Positions 1-6,564 of a stretch of DNA of 27,027 nucleotides are shown here, one piece after another. Each line of letters starts with the position of its first letter. The first letter of the stretch is position 1. The DNA comes from Comamonadaceae bacterium (GTDB lineage: Bacteria > Pseudomonadota > Gammaproteobacteria > Burkholderiales > Burkholderiaceae_C). The DNA is taken from contig CANCCE010000009.1 in the NCBI GenBank assembly GCA_947374505.1, positions 1 to 27,027 on the forward strand, given 5' to 3'. The notes beneath the pieces were generated by a model. The model saw only the letters and a program-made list of their open reading frames with translations. It was not told where the DNA came from and searched no databases. Position numbers and translations under genes: made by a program.

Positions 1-795
1 TTGAACGTCCCGGTGGTGGTCGAGAACAAGCCGGGTGCGGGCGGCATGGTGGGGTCGGCATTGGTGGCCAAAGCCAAGCCGGACGGCTACACCTTGCTGC
101 TGGTGACGGGCGCTTATCCGGCTGCGGCCGCCTTGGCCAAGACGCCTCAGTTTGACTACGTCAAAGATCTCGCGATGGTGTCGATGGTCACGTCTTACCC
201 CTTTATCGTGAATGTCCCGGCCAATGCGCCTTTTAAGTCTTTTGCGGAGCTCTTGACCTACGCTAAGAACAACCAAGGGAAGCTGAATTACGCCACTTCG
301 GGCATTGGCTCCATCAGCCACCTGTCGGCAGAATTGATGAATGTCATGGGTGGCATTGAGACGGTTCACATCCCCACCAAAGGCGGAACCAGTGCCTTGA
401 GCGAGTTGCTTGGGGGGCGGGTTGATTTGATCTTCGAGGCGCCCACTCTGTCCTTGCCGCTGATCAAAAGTGGCAAGTTGCGGGCCTTGGCATCGACGGG
501 GCATGAACGCTACAAAGCAATGCCAGAGCTGCCCACGGTTGCGGAAAGTCTGCCGGGTTATGAGGTCTACTCCTTCATTGGTCTGGCCGCCACGGGTGGA
601 ACGCCGGAACCGATCGTCCAAGCGTTGAACGCTGAGGTTCGAAAAATGGTCAGCAACCCGGAAGTTTCACGTCGCTTGCGCGAACTCGGTGGCGAGCCGC
701 AAGTGAATTCAGCTGCAGAGATGAATGTTTATGTGTCCAACGAACTGAAAAAATGGCGTCAAGTCATCGACAGCCGAAAGATTGAACGTCAATGA
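1..795 (+). CDS. Bug-family (TctC-like) periplasmic solute-binding receptor, 5' truncated by window edge
   Basis: This is the C-terminal 264 residues of a tripartite tricarboxylate transporter receptor (TctC/Bug family), a periplasmic protein that binds small carboxylates and passes them to a TctA/TctB permease. The family signature VVVENKPGAGG is present, then AKPDGYTLLL and the late segment LGGRVDLIFEAP. In complete members the ENKPGAGG motif lies some 60 residues into the precursor, so the signal peptide and first beta strand are missing. The leading TTG is therefore best read as an internal Leu codon at the window edge, not a start. The stop overlaps the next gene by four bases (ATGA), so the two are translationally coupled. 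No TctA or TctB is seen in the window. The family call is firm; the ligand is unknown. Confidence 0.9.
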   Translation: MNVPVVVENKPGAGGMVGSALVAKAKPDGYTLLLVTGAYPAAAALAKTPQFDYVKDLAMVSMVTSYPFIVNVPANAPFKSFAELLTYAKNNQGKLNYATSGIGSISHLSAELMNVMGGIETVHIPTKGGTSALSELLGGRVDLIFEAPTLSLPLIKSGKLRALASTGHERYKAMPELPTVAESLPGYEVYSFIGLAATGGTPEPIVQALNAEVRKMVSNPEVSRRLRELGGEPQVNSAAEMNVYVSNELKKWRQVIDSRKIERQ

Positions 796-1835
796 CTTCA
801 GTCATCGTTGTCTCCGGAGACGCCCTCAAAACCTACACCGCCAAGATTTTTGAGCATGCCGGTTTGTCGGCTGACCATGCGGCGGTTGTCGCAAATGCCT
901 TGGTCTGGGCTGACTTGCGTGGCGTCGACTCACATGGTGTTAGCCGTGTCGGCTTCTATTTGAACTTCATTCAAAAAGGGGTCATCAACAAGACGCCGAA
1001 CCTGCAGGTCACCGACGACACCGTGGCGTTGCAGATCATCGATGCGGATGCCAGCGCCGGCGCCGTAGCCATGGGCCTGGCGGTCGAACGTGCAGCCGAA
1101 AAAGCCCGTGCAGTCGGATTGGGCCTGGTGTTGGTGCGGGCGACGACGCACACCGGCGCGCTGGGTTATTACACCCAGCAACTGGCGCAGCAGGGGATGA
1201 TCGGCATCGCGTATTCGGCCTCGATTCCCATGATGGCCTACCACGGGACCCGCGTCGCAGGCGTGTCCACGGCGCCGTTGTCGATTGCGGCACCTGGGGC
1301 GCTGAATGAGCCCATCGTTTTGGACATGGCCTCAAGCATCGTCTCCATGGGGCAGCTCAATCAAGCGAAGCTACTCAACAAAGTTTTGGCCGAAGGTCTC
1401 GCGCTGGATGCCCAAGGTAACCCGACGACCGACCCGCAACAAGCGGCGATTCCTCTGCCTTTTGCCGGGCCCAAAGGGTCGGGCTTGGCGCTGATGTTCG
1501 AACTCATCACCAGCTTGCTGGTGATGAACCCCTTGGTGTCAGAATTTTTTTCCGGCAAACCTGGCGGACGAAAGCATCAGCAAAATGCCTGTCTCATTGC
1601 GATCGATGCCTTCAGGTTCTGCCCTGAAGACACGTTTCGCAGTGAAGTTGCACGCACGGTGGCCACTCTCAAGAACTTGCCAGCACGCGACGCAAACAGC
1701 GACATCTTGATGCCGGGAGAACGCGGTCATCGCACGTCCGCAGAACGTCGCCAGAATGGCATTCCTCTTTCAGGGGCAGTTGCTCAAGAGCTGGCTAACT
1801 TTGGTTTGAGTGCGGGACTTCAGACGCCTTGGTGA
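792..1835 (+). CDS. Ldh_2 / malate-L-lactate dehydrogenase family NAD(P)-dependent oxidoreductase
   Basis: This 347-residue protein belongs to the Ldh_2 (MDH2-like) family, cytoplasmic NAD(P)-dependent 2-hydroxyacid dehydrogenases that include malate, sulfolactate, ureidoglycolate and 2,3-diketogulonate enzymes. Family landmarks are DLRGVDSHGVSR near residue 45, THTGALGYY near 120 (position of the catalytic His region), and GPKGSGLALMFEL near 230, which forms part of the cofactor pocket. Length is normal for the family. The ATG overlaps the stop of the upstream Bug receptor in an ATGA, which argues that the imported ligand or a product of it is a hydroxyacid or ketoacid handled by this enzyme. 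The gene ends about 50 bp before the convergent Bug gene. Substrate specificity cannot be assigned from sequence alone. Confidence 0.9.
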   Translation: MTSVIVVSGDALKTYTAKIFEHAGLSADHAAVVANALVWADLRGVDSHGVSRVGFYLNFIQKGVINKTPNLQVTDDTVALQIIDADASAGAVAMGLAVERAAEKARAVGLGLVLVRATTHTGALGYYTQQLAQQGMIGIAYSASIPMMAYHGTRVAGVSTAPLSIAAPGALNEPIVLDMASSIVSMGQLNQAKLLNKVLAEGLALDAQGNPTTDPQQAAIPLPFAGPKGSGLALMFELITSLLVMNPLVSEFFSGKPGGRKHQQNACLIAIDAFRFCPEDTFRSEVARTVATLKNLPARDANSDILMPGERGHRTSAERRQNGIPLSGAVAQELANFGLSAGLQTPW

Positions 1836-1886
1836 GTGCGAAGTCTAGCGCCAATGCAGCCGCGTTCGACCGGCGTCGGACCGGCC

Positions 1887-2849
1887 TCAGTTGGTTTTCA
1901 AACGACCGTCGGCAATCATCTTTCCGATGCGCCCGTGCTCGACTTTGATGTGCTTCGCGAAGTCTTCCGGCGTGCCGCCAGCGACGTCTGCGCCTTCGTT
2001 GCTCAGGGCTGATCGCACGCTGGCCTGACTGAGCCCTTTGGCGGACTCTTGATTGAGTTTTTGAATGATCTCAGCCGGTGTCCCCGCCGGGGCCAGCAAT
2101 CCGTACCAAGAGCCTGCCTCGTAGCCTGGTAGTCCCGATTCCGCCAGCGTAGGGACATCGGGAAGCAGTGCAGAACGCTTGGTTCCCGTGACCGCCAGCG
2201 CGCGCAATTTTCCCGCTTTGATTTGCGGCACGATCGCCACCATGCTGCTGAACATGAGTTGCACCTGGCCTGACATGAGGTCGGTCATGGCGGGTGCCAG
2301 ACCTTTGTACGGAATGTGGGCCATCTCAACACCGGCCATGCTCTCGTAAAGCACCGCCGCCACATGGGCCGAACTGCCATTGCCGTTGGAGGCGTAGTTG
2401 AGTCGATTCGGATTCTTCTTGGCGAAGGCGGTCATGTCCTGGATCGTTTTGAAGGGTTGCGACAGGTTCACCGCGACGACAGACGGCGCAGAGGCGAGCA
2501 AAATGATGGGCGCAAAATCCTTGAAAGGGTCGTAAGGAATTTTTTGCATCACTTGGGGGTTGACGGCTAAGCTGCCGACGCCCCCTAAAAACAAGGTGTA
2601 GCCGTCGGCCGGTGCTTTGGCCGCCATGTCTGCGCCAATGATGCCGCCTGCGCCCGCCTTGTTGTCGACAATGACCGGTTGGCCCAAGGTGATGCTGAGT
2701 TGTTGCGCGATTGACCGCGCCACTGTGTCATTGCCGCCACCGGTGGCGAAGGGAACGATGAGCTTAATAGGCTTGGTCGGATAGTTCTGGGCTTGGGCGC
2801 TGAGACAAATGCCAGCAAAGAGACTTAGAGAAATTGCTAGCTTATTCAT
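1887..2849 (-). CDS. Bug-family periplasmic solute-binding receptor
   Basis: This is a complete 320-residue TctC/Bug receptor. A classical Sec signal peptide runs from MNKLAISL to the likely cleavage site AQA-QNYP (about residue 21). The mature protein starts with the family hallmark NYPTKPIKLIVPFATGGGNDTVAR, split here as NYPTKPIKLIVPF and the following glycine-rich loop, and it carries VDNKAGAGGIIGAD and APADGYTLFLGG. The late motif MSGQVQLMFSS and the segment ESGLPGYEAGSWYG are also typical. It is the last gene of a leftward set (tcuA-like, Bug, Bug), 38 bp after the preceding receptor gene. No TctAB permease genes are adjacent, a common situation for the many orphan Bug receptors of Burkholderiales. 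The ligand is unknown; its neighbours suggest a di- or tricarboxylate. Confidence 0.93.
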   Translation of the reverse strand: MNKLAISLSLFAGICLSAQAQNYPTKPIKLIVPFATGGGNDTVARSIAQQLSITLGQPVIVDNKAGAGGIIGADMAAKAPADGYTLFLGGVGSLAVNPQVMQKIPYDPFKDFAPIILLASAPSVVAVNLSQPFKTIQDMTAFAKKNPNRLNYASNGNGSSAHVAAVLYESMAGVEMAHIPYKGLAPAMTDLMSGQVQLMFSSMVAIVPQIKAGKLRALAVTGTKRSALLPDVPTLAESGLPGYEAGSWYGLLAPAGTPAEIIQKLNQESAKGLSQASVRSALSNEGADVAGGTPEDFAKHIKVEHGRIGKMIADGRLKTN

Positions 2850-2887
2850 TCTTCGTATTTAACTTGTAAAAACTAAAGTTTAATTCT

Positions 2888-3880
2888 TTAGTCGGCGCTG
2901 ATTCCGATTTCTTGAATCAGTTTGGTCCAGCGTTTGACTTCAGAGCTGATGTGCGCACCGAACTCTGCAGGGGAGTTGCCAACCGCCTCGGAGCCGTCTT
3001 TTCCTAGACGTACGCGTGTGTCAGGCAGGGTCAGAATTCGGGCAATCTCCCGGTTCAGCTTGTCGATGATGGGTGCTGGCGTCCCCTTCGGTGCCATGAT
3101 CCCGTACCAGCCCGTCATTTGATAACCAGCGACACCTGCTTCCTGCATGGTGGGGGTGTCCGGTAAGGTCGCTGAACGCTTGCCAGACGTGACGGCCAGC
3201 GGCTTCAAACGGCCCGACATGATATGCCCATGCGACTGCAAGATCGTCGAGAAAAGCATGTCAATCTGGCCGGAGATCACATCGTTCATGGCCATAGAGC
3301 CACCCTTGTAAGGGACGTGTGTCAGTTTGACGCCTCCCAACGACTCTAAGAGTGCACCAGCCAAGTGGCTGAACCCGCCAATGCCGGAAGAGCCATAGGT
3401 CAGTCCGCCCGGTTTTGCGCGTGCCATGGCGATGAGTTCGGCGACAGACTTCACCGGCAGGGCAGGGTTCACCACCAGCACATAGGGCTGGGTGGTGGCT
3501 TGGGTGACTGGCACCAAGTCGCGCTCCAAGTTGAAGGAGTTGATGCTTTGCGGTGTCACGTTCACCGAATGGCTCGATGAAATCATGGTCAGGGTGTAGC
3601 CATCCGGTTGCGCTTTGGCTGCCAGCTCGACGGCGATCATGCCGTTGGCGCCGGTCTTGTTGTCAACAACAACCGACTGCCCCCAGGATTGCGATAGTTT
3701 TTGGGCGATGATTCGTGCCGTGAGATCGACGCCGCCGGCGGGTGCGAAGGGGCACAGGAGCCGAATCTGGCGGTCCGGGTACCGGCTGATGGCGGTCGAT
3801 TGAGCCAGCGCCGAACCCGTCTGCGCGGCGAGCCCGAGGCTGGCAAGTTGGGCGAGGAGTTGTCGACGCTGGATAGACAT
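2888..3880 (-). CDS. Bug-family periplasmic solute-binding receptor with Tat-like leader
   Basis: This is a complete 330-residue TctC/Bug receptor. The leader MSIQRRQLLAQLASLG carries an RR pair followed by a hydrophobic stretch and a cleavage site near ALA-QST. This resembles a twin-arginine signal, although the F at the usual consensus position is Leu, so Sec export is also possible. The mature domain shows RYPDRQIRLLCPFAPAGGVD, VVDNKTGANGMIAVE, AQPDGYTLTMIS and ISGQIDMLFST, all expected family positions. A good ribosome site (AAGGA) precedes the ATG. It sits 38 bp downstream of the tcuA-like gene and upstream of another Bug gene, so all three are probably one transcript. Two receptors in one operon may broaden the ligand range. 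Note the Cys in LLCPF, where family members more often have Val. Confidence 0.93.
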   Translation of the reverse strand: MSIQRRQLLAQLASLGLAAQTGSALAQSTAISRYPDRQIRLLCPFAPAGGVDLTARIIAQKLSQSWGQSVVVDNKTGANGMIAVELAAKAQPDGYTLTMISSSHSVNVTPQSINSFNLERDLVPVTQATTQPYVLVVNPALPVKSVAELIAMARAKPGGLTYGSSGIGGFSHLAGALLESLGGVKLTHVPYKGGSMAMNDVISGQIDMLFSTILQSHGHIMSGRLKPLAVTSGKRSATLPDTPTMQEAGVAGYQMTGWYGIMAPKGTPAPIIDKLNREIARILTLPDTRVRLGKDGSEAVGNSPAEFGAHISSEVKRWTKLIQEIGISAD

Positions 3881-3918
3881 GAAGTTTTCCTTGGTAAGTT
3901 GAAAAGGCTAGCCGTCAG

Positions 3919-5418
3919 CTAGGTTGATTGTCCGCTCATCGCTTGGCGACCGGCGCCTTCGCCAGCCAAGCGGCCGAACAGCGAGCCTGAGACCAGACCC
4001 GTGCCGCTTGGGTAGTTGAAGTAGAACAAGCCGCCAACCATTTCACCAGCACAGTACAAGCCGGGCACCGGGGATTGCATCGCGTCAAGTACCTGGCCGT
4101 TCGCCGGGTTGATCCGCAAGCCGCCAAACGTGAACGTGATGCCGCAGGTGGTCGCATAGGCGTCAAAAGGGGCTGTGTCGAGTGCCTGTGCCCAGTTGCT
4201 TTTGGCCGGCTCAATGCCGGTTGTGCCCTTGCCGTCCTTGACGGTGGAGTCGAACGGTACTTCGGTGACAACTGCTGCGTTGTAAGCGTTGACTGTTTGC
4301 AGGAACGCCACCGGGTCAACACCTTCGAGCTTGACTGCCAGTTCTTCCAACGTGTTGGCGCTGACCTTGGTCATCATCTTGATGCGGTATTCCGAACGCA
4401 ATAGCTTGCTGACCTTGGCATCGAACACCTGCCAGGCGAACTGCCCGGGCTGCTTGAGCACCTCACCGCCATACTTCGCATAAGTGAAGGAATGAAAGTC
4501 ATAGCCCTCGTCAACGAAGCGCTTGCCGTTCGCATTGATCAACAGGCCAAAGATGTAGCTGTGCTTTTGAAACTGGTCACCCACGCTGAGATCGCCATGC
4601 GGCGGTGCATTCAGATCCCATCCGGTGGCGTGGGCGCCTGACCAGTTGCCGTAACTGGCTGCGCCAATGTCCAGCGCCATTTTCAGGCCATCGCCTTGGT
4701 TGAATCGCGAGCCACGGATTTTTGCCAGCTCCCAGCCCGGACCTAAGTAGCGGGTGCGCATTTCTGGGTTCGCCTCAAAGCCGCCACACGCCAGCACCAC
4801 TGCGCGCCCGACGAAACGCAGACGTTCGCCGTTCTGGCTGGCGTTGACGCCGATGACGTTCTCGCCATCCATGATGAGTGATTTGGCGCGGGTGTTGTAG
4901 AAGATGTCAATGTTGGCGAGCTCCGCGGCGCGGTCCAGATACTGAACCAGTCCTGAGCCACCGCCCGAGACTTCAAGTGGCATGCGACCGAAGTAGCGCC
5001 GCCGTCCGTTCACCATGGCCGACTGGCGACCGTAGTTGGGGACGAATTTCACCCCTTTGCTGCGCAGCCAGACCATGATGTCCAAGCTGCGGGTGACCAG
5101 AAATTCTGAGAGTTCCGGATCCGTCTTGAACTGAGTCAGGCGAAACAGATCGTCAAAGAATTCATCGGTGGTGTTGGTGCCGAAGTCGCTTTCAGCAATC
5201 TCGGCGTCAGTGAGGTCAACAACTTTCTGCAGTTCCTCCAGCGAGGAAAATGCAAAGCGCATCACGCCGCCAGCAAACCGGCTGTTGCCGCCGCTTTCAT
5301 CGGGCGATGCCGCCTCAAGCATGGCCACGCGTGCACCCTGGTCCCGCGCAGCCAGCGCCGCACACAAAGCGGCATTGCCCTTGCCGACCACGATGACGTC
5401 ATATTGTTTGTCTTCCAT
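3919..5418 (-). CDS. tcuA: TcuA-like FAD-dependent dehydrogenase (fumarate reductase/succinate dehydrogenase flavoprotein family)
   Basis: This is a 499-residue flavoprotein of the FAD-binding_2 family, closest by eye to tricarballylate dehydrogenase TcuA, which oxidises tricarballylate to cis-aconitate. The N-terminal dinucleotide-binding segment reads YDVIVVGKGNAALCAALAA (residues 6-24). It matches the TcuA-type GxGNAA pattern rather than the usual GxGxxG. ESGGNSRFAGG (41-51), TFGGLRIN and the C-terminal GLYCAGEMVGG and YPSGTGLVSGS motifs are the FAD and substrate-domain landmarks. It is the first gene of a leftward operon with two Bug receptors. TcuB, the Fe-S/haem partner that reoxidises TcuA in Salmonella, is not in the window, nor is the permease TcuC. 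Other FAD-linked desaturases of small acids remain possible, so the symbol is a family-level suggestion. Confidence 0.75.
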   Translation of the reverse strand: MEDKQYDVIVVGKGNAALCAALAARDQGARVAMLEAASPDESGGNSRFAGGVMRFAFSSLEELQKVVDLTDAEIAESDFGTNTTDEFFDDLFRLTQFKTDPELSEFLVTRSLDIMVWLRSKGVKFVPNYGRQSAMVNGRRRYFGRMPLEVSGGGSGLVQYLDRAAELANIDIFYNTRAKSLIMDGENVIGVNASQNGERLRFVGRAVVLACGGFEANPEMRTRYLGPGWELAKIRGSRFNQGDGLKMALDIGAASYGNWSGAHATGWDLNAPPHGDLSVGDQFQKHSYIFGLLINANGKRFVDEGYDFHSFTYAKYGGEVLKQPGQFAWQVFDAKVSKLLRSEYRIKMMTKVSANTLEELAVKLEGVDPVAFLQTVNAYNAAVVTEVPFDSTVKDGKGTTGIEPAKSNWAQALDTAPFDAYATTCGITFTFGGLRINPANGQVLDAMQSPVPGLYCAGEMVGGLFYFNYPSGTGLVSGSLFGRLAGEGAGRQAMSGQST

Positions 5419-5560
5419 GACCCTTGTCTTTCTTTGATGAGGTGAGTGTTATTGCGAGTCAGGCGTTGAGCCACCAAGGTGGCCATACACAGGACGAACT
5501 TAGCTTCCAGCAGGCTTGTGGCTGGAGCGTGTCGTTTATATTTGCCTGAAAACAGGAGAT

Positions 5561-5590
5561 AGAATACCACCGTATACCAAAATTTTCCAA
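5561..5590 (-). promoter_or_regulatory. Candidate promoter and GntR-type operator upstream of tcuA-like operon
   Basis: Read leftward, TTGGAA (5590-5585) and TATTCT (5566-5561) are separated by 18 bp, and each matches the sigma-70 consensus at four of six positions. The spacer contains the palindrome GTATAC (5572-5577), which fits the GTnnAC core typical of FadR/FCD-type GntR operators. GGTAT also occurs twice at a 10 bp spacing here. The linkage to the nearby GntR regulator is inference, and the promoter match is modest. Confidence 0.35.
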
Positions 5591-5624
5591 TCCGTTTTAA
5601 AAAATTACAACGCGTCCAGGACCC

Positions 5625-5822
5625 ATGAGCTCAATCATTCAAGGCGGCAGGCATGTGGGGGCCGGTGCGCTGCCGGCATGGGTCGCGATGGCGGGGGGGC
5701 AGTCCGTTGGGCTGATGGCGGAGCCGTACGGCGCGCGCAAGGCCCGTGTCGTCGACGGATTGATGAGATGGGAGCCGTGTTCAGACGCTTCTGAATGGCC
5801 ACGACTGCTGACGCCCGCATGA
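5625..5822 (+). CDS. Doubtful 65-codon ORF, no recognised product
   Basis: The frame opens at an ATG after AGGA with short spacing and encodes MSSIIQGGRHVGAGALP followed by a Gly/Ala/Met-rich, then Arg-rich, sequence. I recognise no domain, signal peptide or membrane segment. Frames on both strands are open here, as is common in GC-rich DNA, so this may be non-coding, a decayed gene fragment or a leader. It is listed because nothing else explains this stretch. Confidence 0.12.
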   Translation: MSSIIQGGRHVGAGALPAWVAMAGGQSVGLMAEPYGARKARVVDGLMRWEPCSDASEWPRLLTPA

Positions 5823-5863
5823 GCGGGCAGGACAGTGGCTTAAAGCGGAAGCGGGGCTTCCGC
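5813..5863 (-). terminator. Possible terminator hairpins at the end of the GntR gene
   Basis: Two GC-rich hairpins flank the regulator's stop codon. Stem GCGGAAG/CTTCCGC (5845-5863, loop of five) lies in the last codons and, read leftward, is followed directly by CTTTAA. Stem GCCCGC/GCGGGC (5813-5828, loop ATGA) lies just past the stop. The T tract is only three bases, so intrinsic termination is possible but weak. Confidence 0.35.
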
Positions 5864-6538
5864 AGAGGTCGAGTTCTGAGTGACTTCACTGCGCTGCAAC
5901 GCGACCCGTGCCCGCAATGCACCCCGCACGTGAGTCAGGGCAGCAGCCCTGGCGGCGTCTTCGTCGTGACGCTCGATGGCGTCGACCAAGGCTCGATGCT
6001 GGATCAGCACCTCGTGACGGCGTTCTACGTTCACCAGAGTCGAAACCTGTCGGTGCGCCACAGAGGTGTCGAAAATCATTTGCAAAAATTTGACCAAGTA
6101 ACGGTTTCGCGCAGCTTCGGAAATCAGCTGGTGAAAGGCGCGGTTGTGCTCAACCATTTTGTCTGGCATGTCCGTCAATGTCGCTTCGATCTCGACCATG
6201 TGAATCAAGCGGCTGGTTTCTGCATCCGTCGCAAATCGCGCAGCCAACGCCGCCACCGTGCTTTCAAGGACCTCGCGAGCGCTGTAAAGCTCATAGATGG
6301 CCGCCTCATCGAGCGTCGCGACAACCAAGCCGCGACGGGGATGGGACGTCAAGAGGCCTTCGCTTTCGAGTCGCCGCAAACCCTCACGGGCAGGCGTGCG
6401 ACTGATCTTCAGCCAGTCGGCGACCATGTACTCAGACACACGGTCGCCCGGTTTCATCTGGTTAGCCCTGATGGCTTCCAGCACGGCTTGATAAGCCATA
6501 TCACCGAGCAACACGGTAGGAGTATTTTGTTTTGGCAC
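5840..6538 (-). CDS. GntR-family transcriptional regulator, FCD subfamily
   Basis: This is a 232-residue regulator, counted from the GTG at 6538. The open frame continues upstream, but the GTG gives the usual family length and keeps the first helix of the DNA-binding domain. The winged helix runs over residues 14-75, with PGDRVSEYMVADWL and the recognition helix ISRTPAREGLRRLESEGLL. The C-terminal all-helical FCD domain binds a small organic acid, often with a metal. Its ligand positions appear as H136 (NRAFHQ), H181 (QHRALVDAI) and H203 (THVRG), but the usual Asp four residues before the first His is Asn132, so metal binding may be altered. It is placed between the tcuA-like operon and a divergent mmgE/prpD gene whose start is 26 bp away, so it probably controls one or both. 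The effector is unknown. Confidence 0.9.
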   Translation of the reverse strand: MPKQNTPTVLLGDMAYQAVLEAIRANQMKPGDRVSEYMVADWLKISRTPAREGLRRLESEGLLTSHPRRGLVVATLDEAAIYELYSAREVLESTVAALAARFATDAETSRLIHMVEIEATLTDMPDKMVEHNRAFHQLISEAARNRYLVKFLQMIFDTSVAHRQVSTLVNVERRHEVLIQHRALVDAIERHDEDAARAAALTHVRGALRARVALQRSEVTQNSTSAEAPLPL

Positions 6539-6564
6539 AGAAATTATTGTCTCATGGGGATGCC

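Larger units (their letters stand above)
5419..5839. other. Intergenic control region between tcuA-like gene and GntR regulator gene
   Basis: There are 421 bp without a convincing gene. The part next to the tcuA-like gene (about 5540-5620) is clearly more AT-rich than its surroundings and holds a possible leftward promoter with a GTATAC palindrome. The rest (about 5625-5810) is GC-rich, includes a run of seven G (5693-5699), and carries one 65-codon open frame without a recognisable product. Near 5813-5863 lie two GC-rich hairpins around the end of the regulator gene. I see no tRNA, transposase remnant or clear riboswitch. Confidence 0.6.

Noticed and set aside
1865..1880. Hairpin TTCGAC/GTCGGA between convergent Ldh_2 and Bug genes
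   Set aside because: The stem has only six pairs including a G-U and no adjacent T run, so it is not convincing as a terminator.
2864..2884. AT-rich AAACT/AGTTT inverted repeat between the two Bug genes
   Set aside because: Five A/T-rich pairs with a two-base loop are too weak to claim function, and the genes look co-transcribed.
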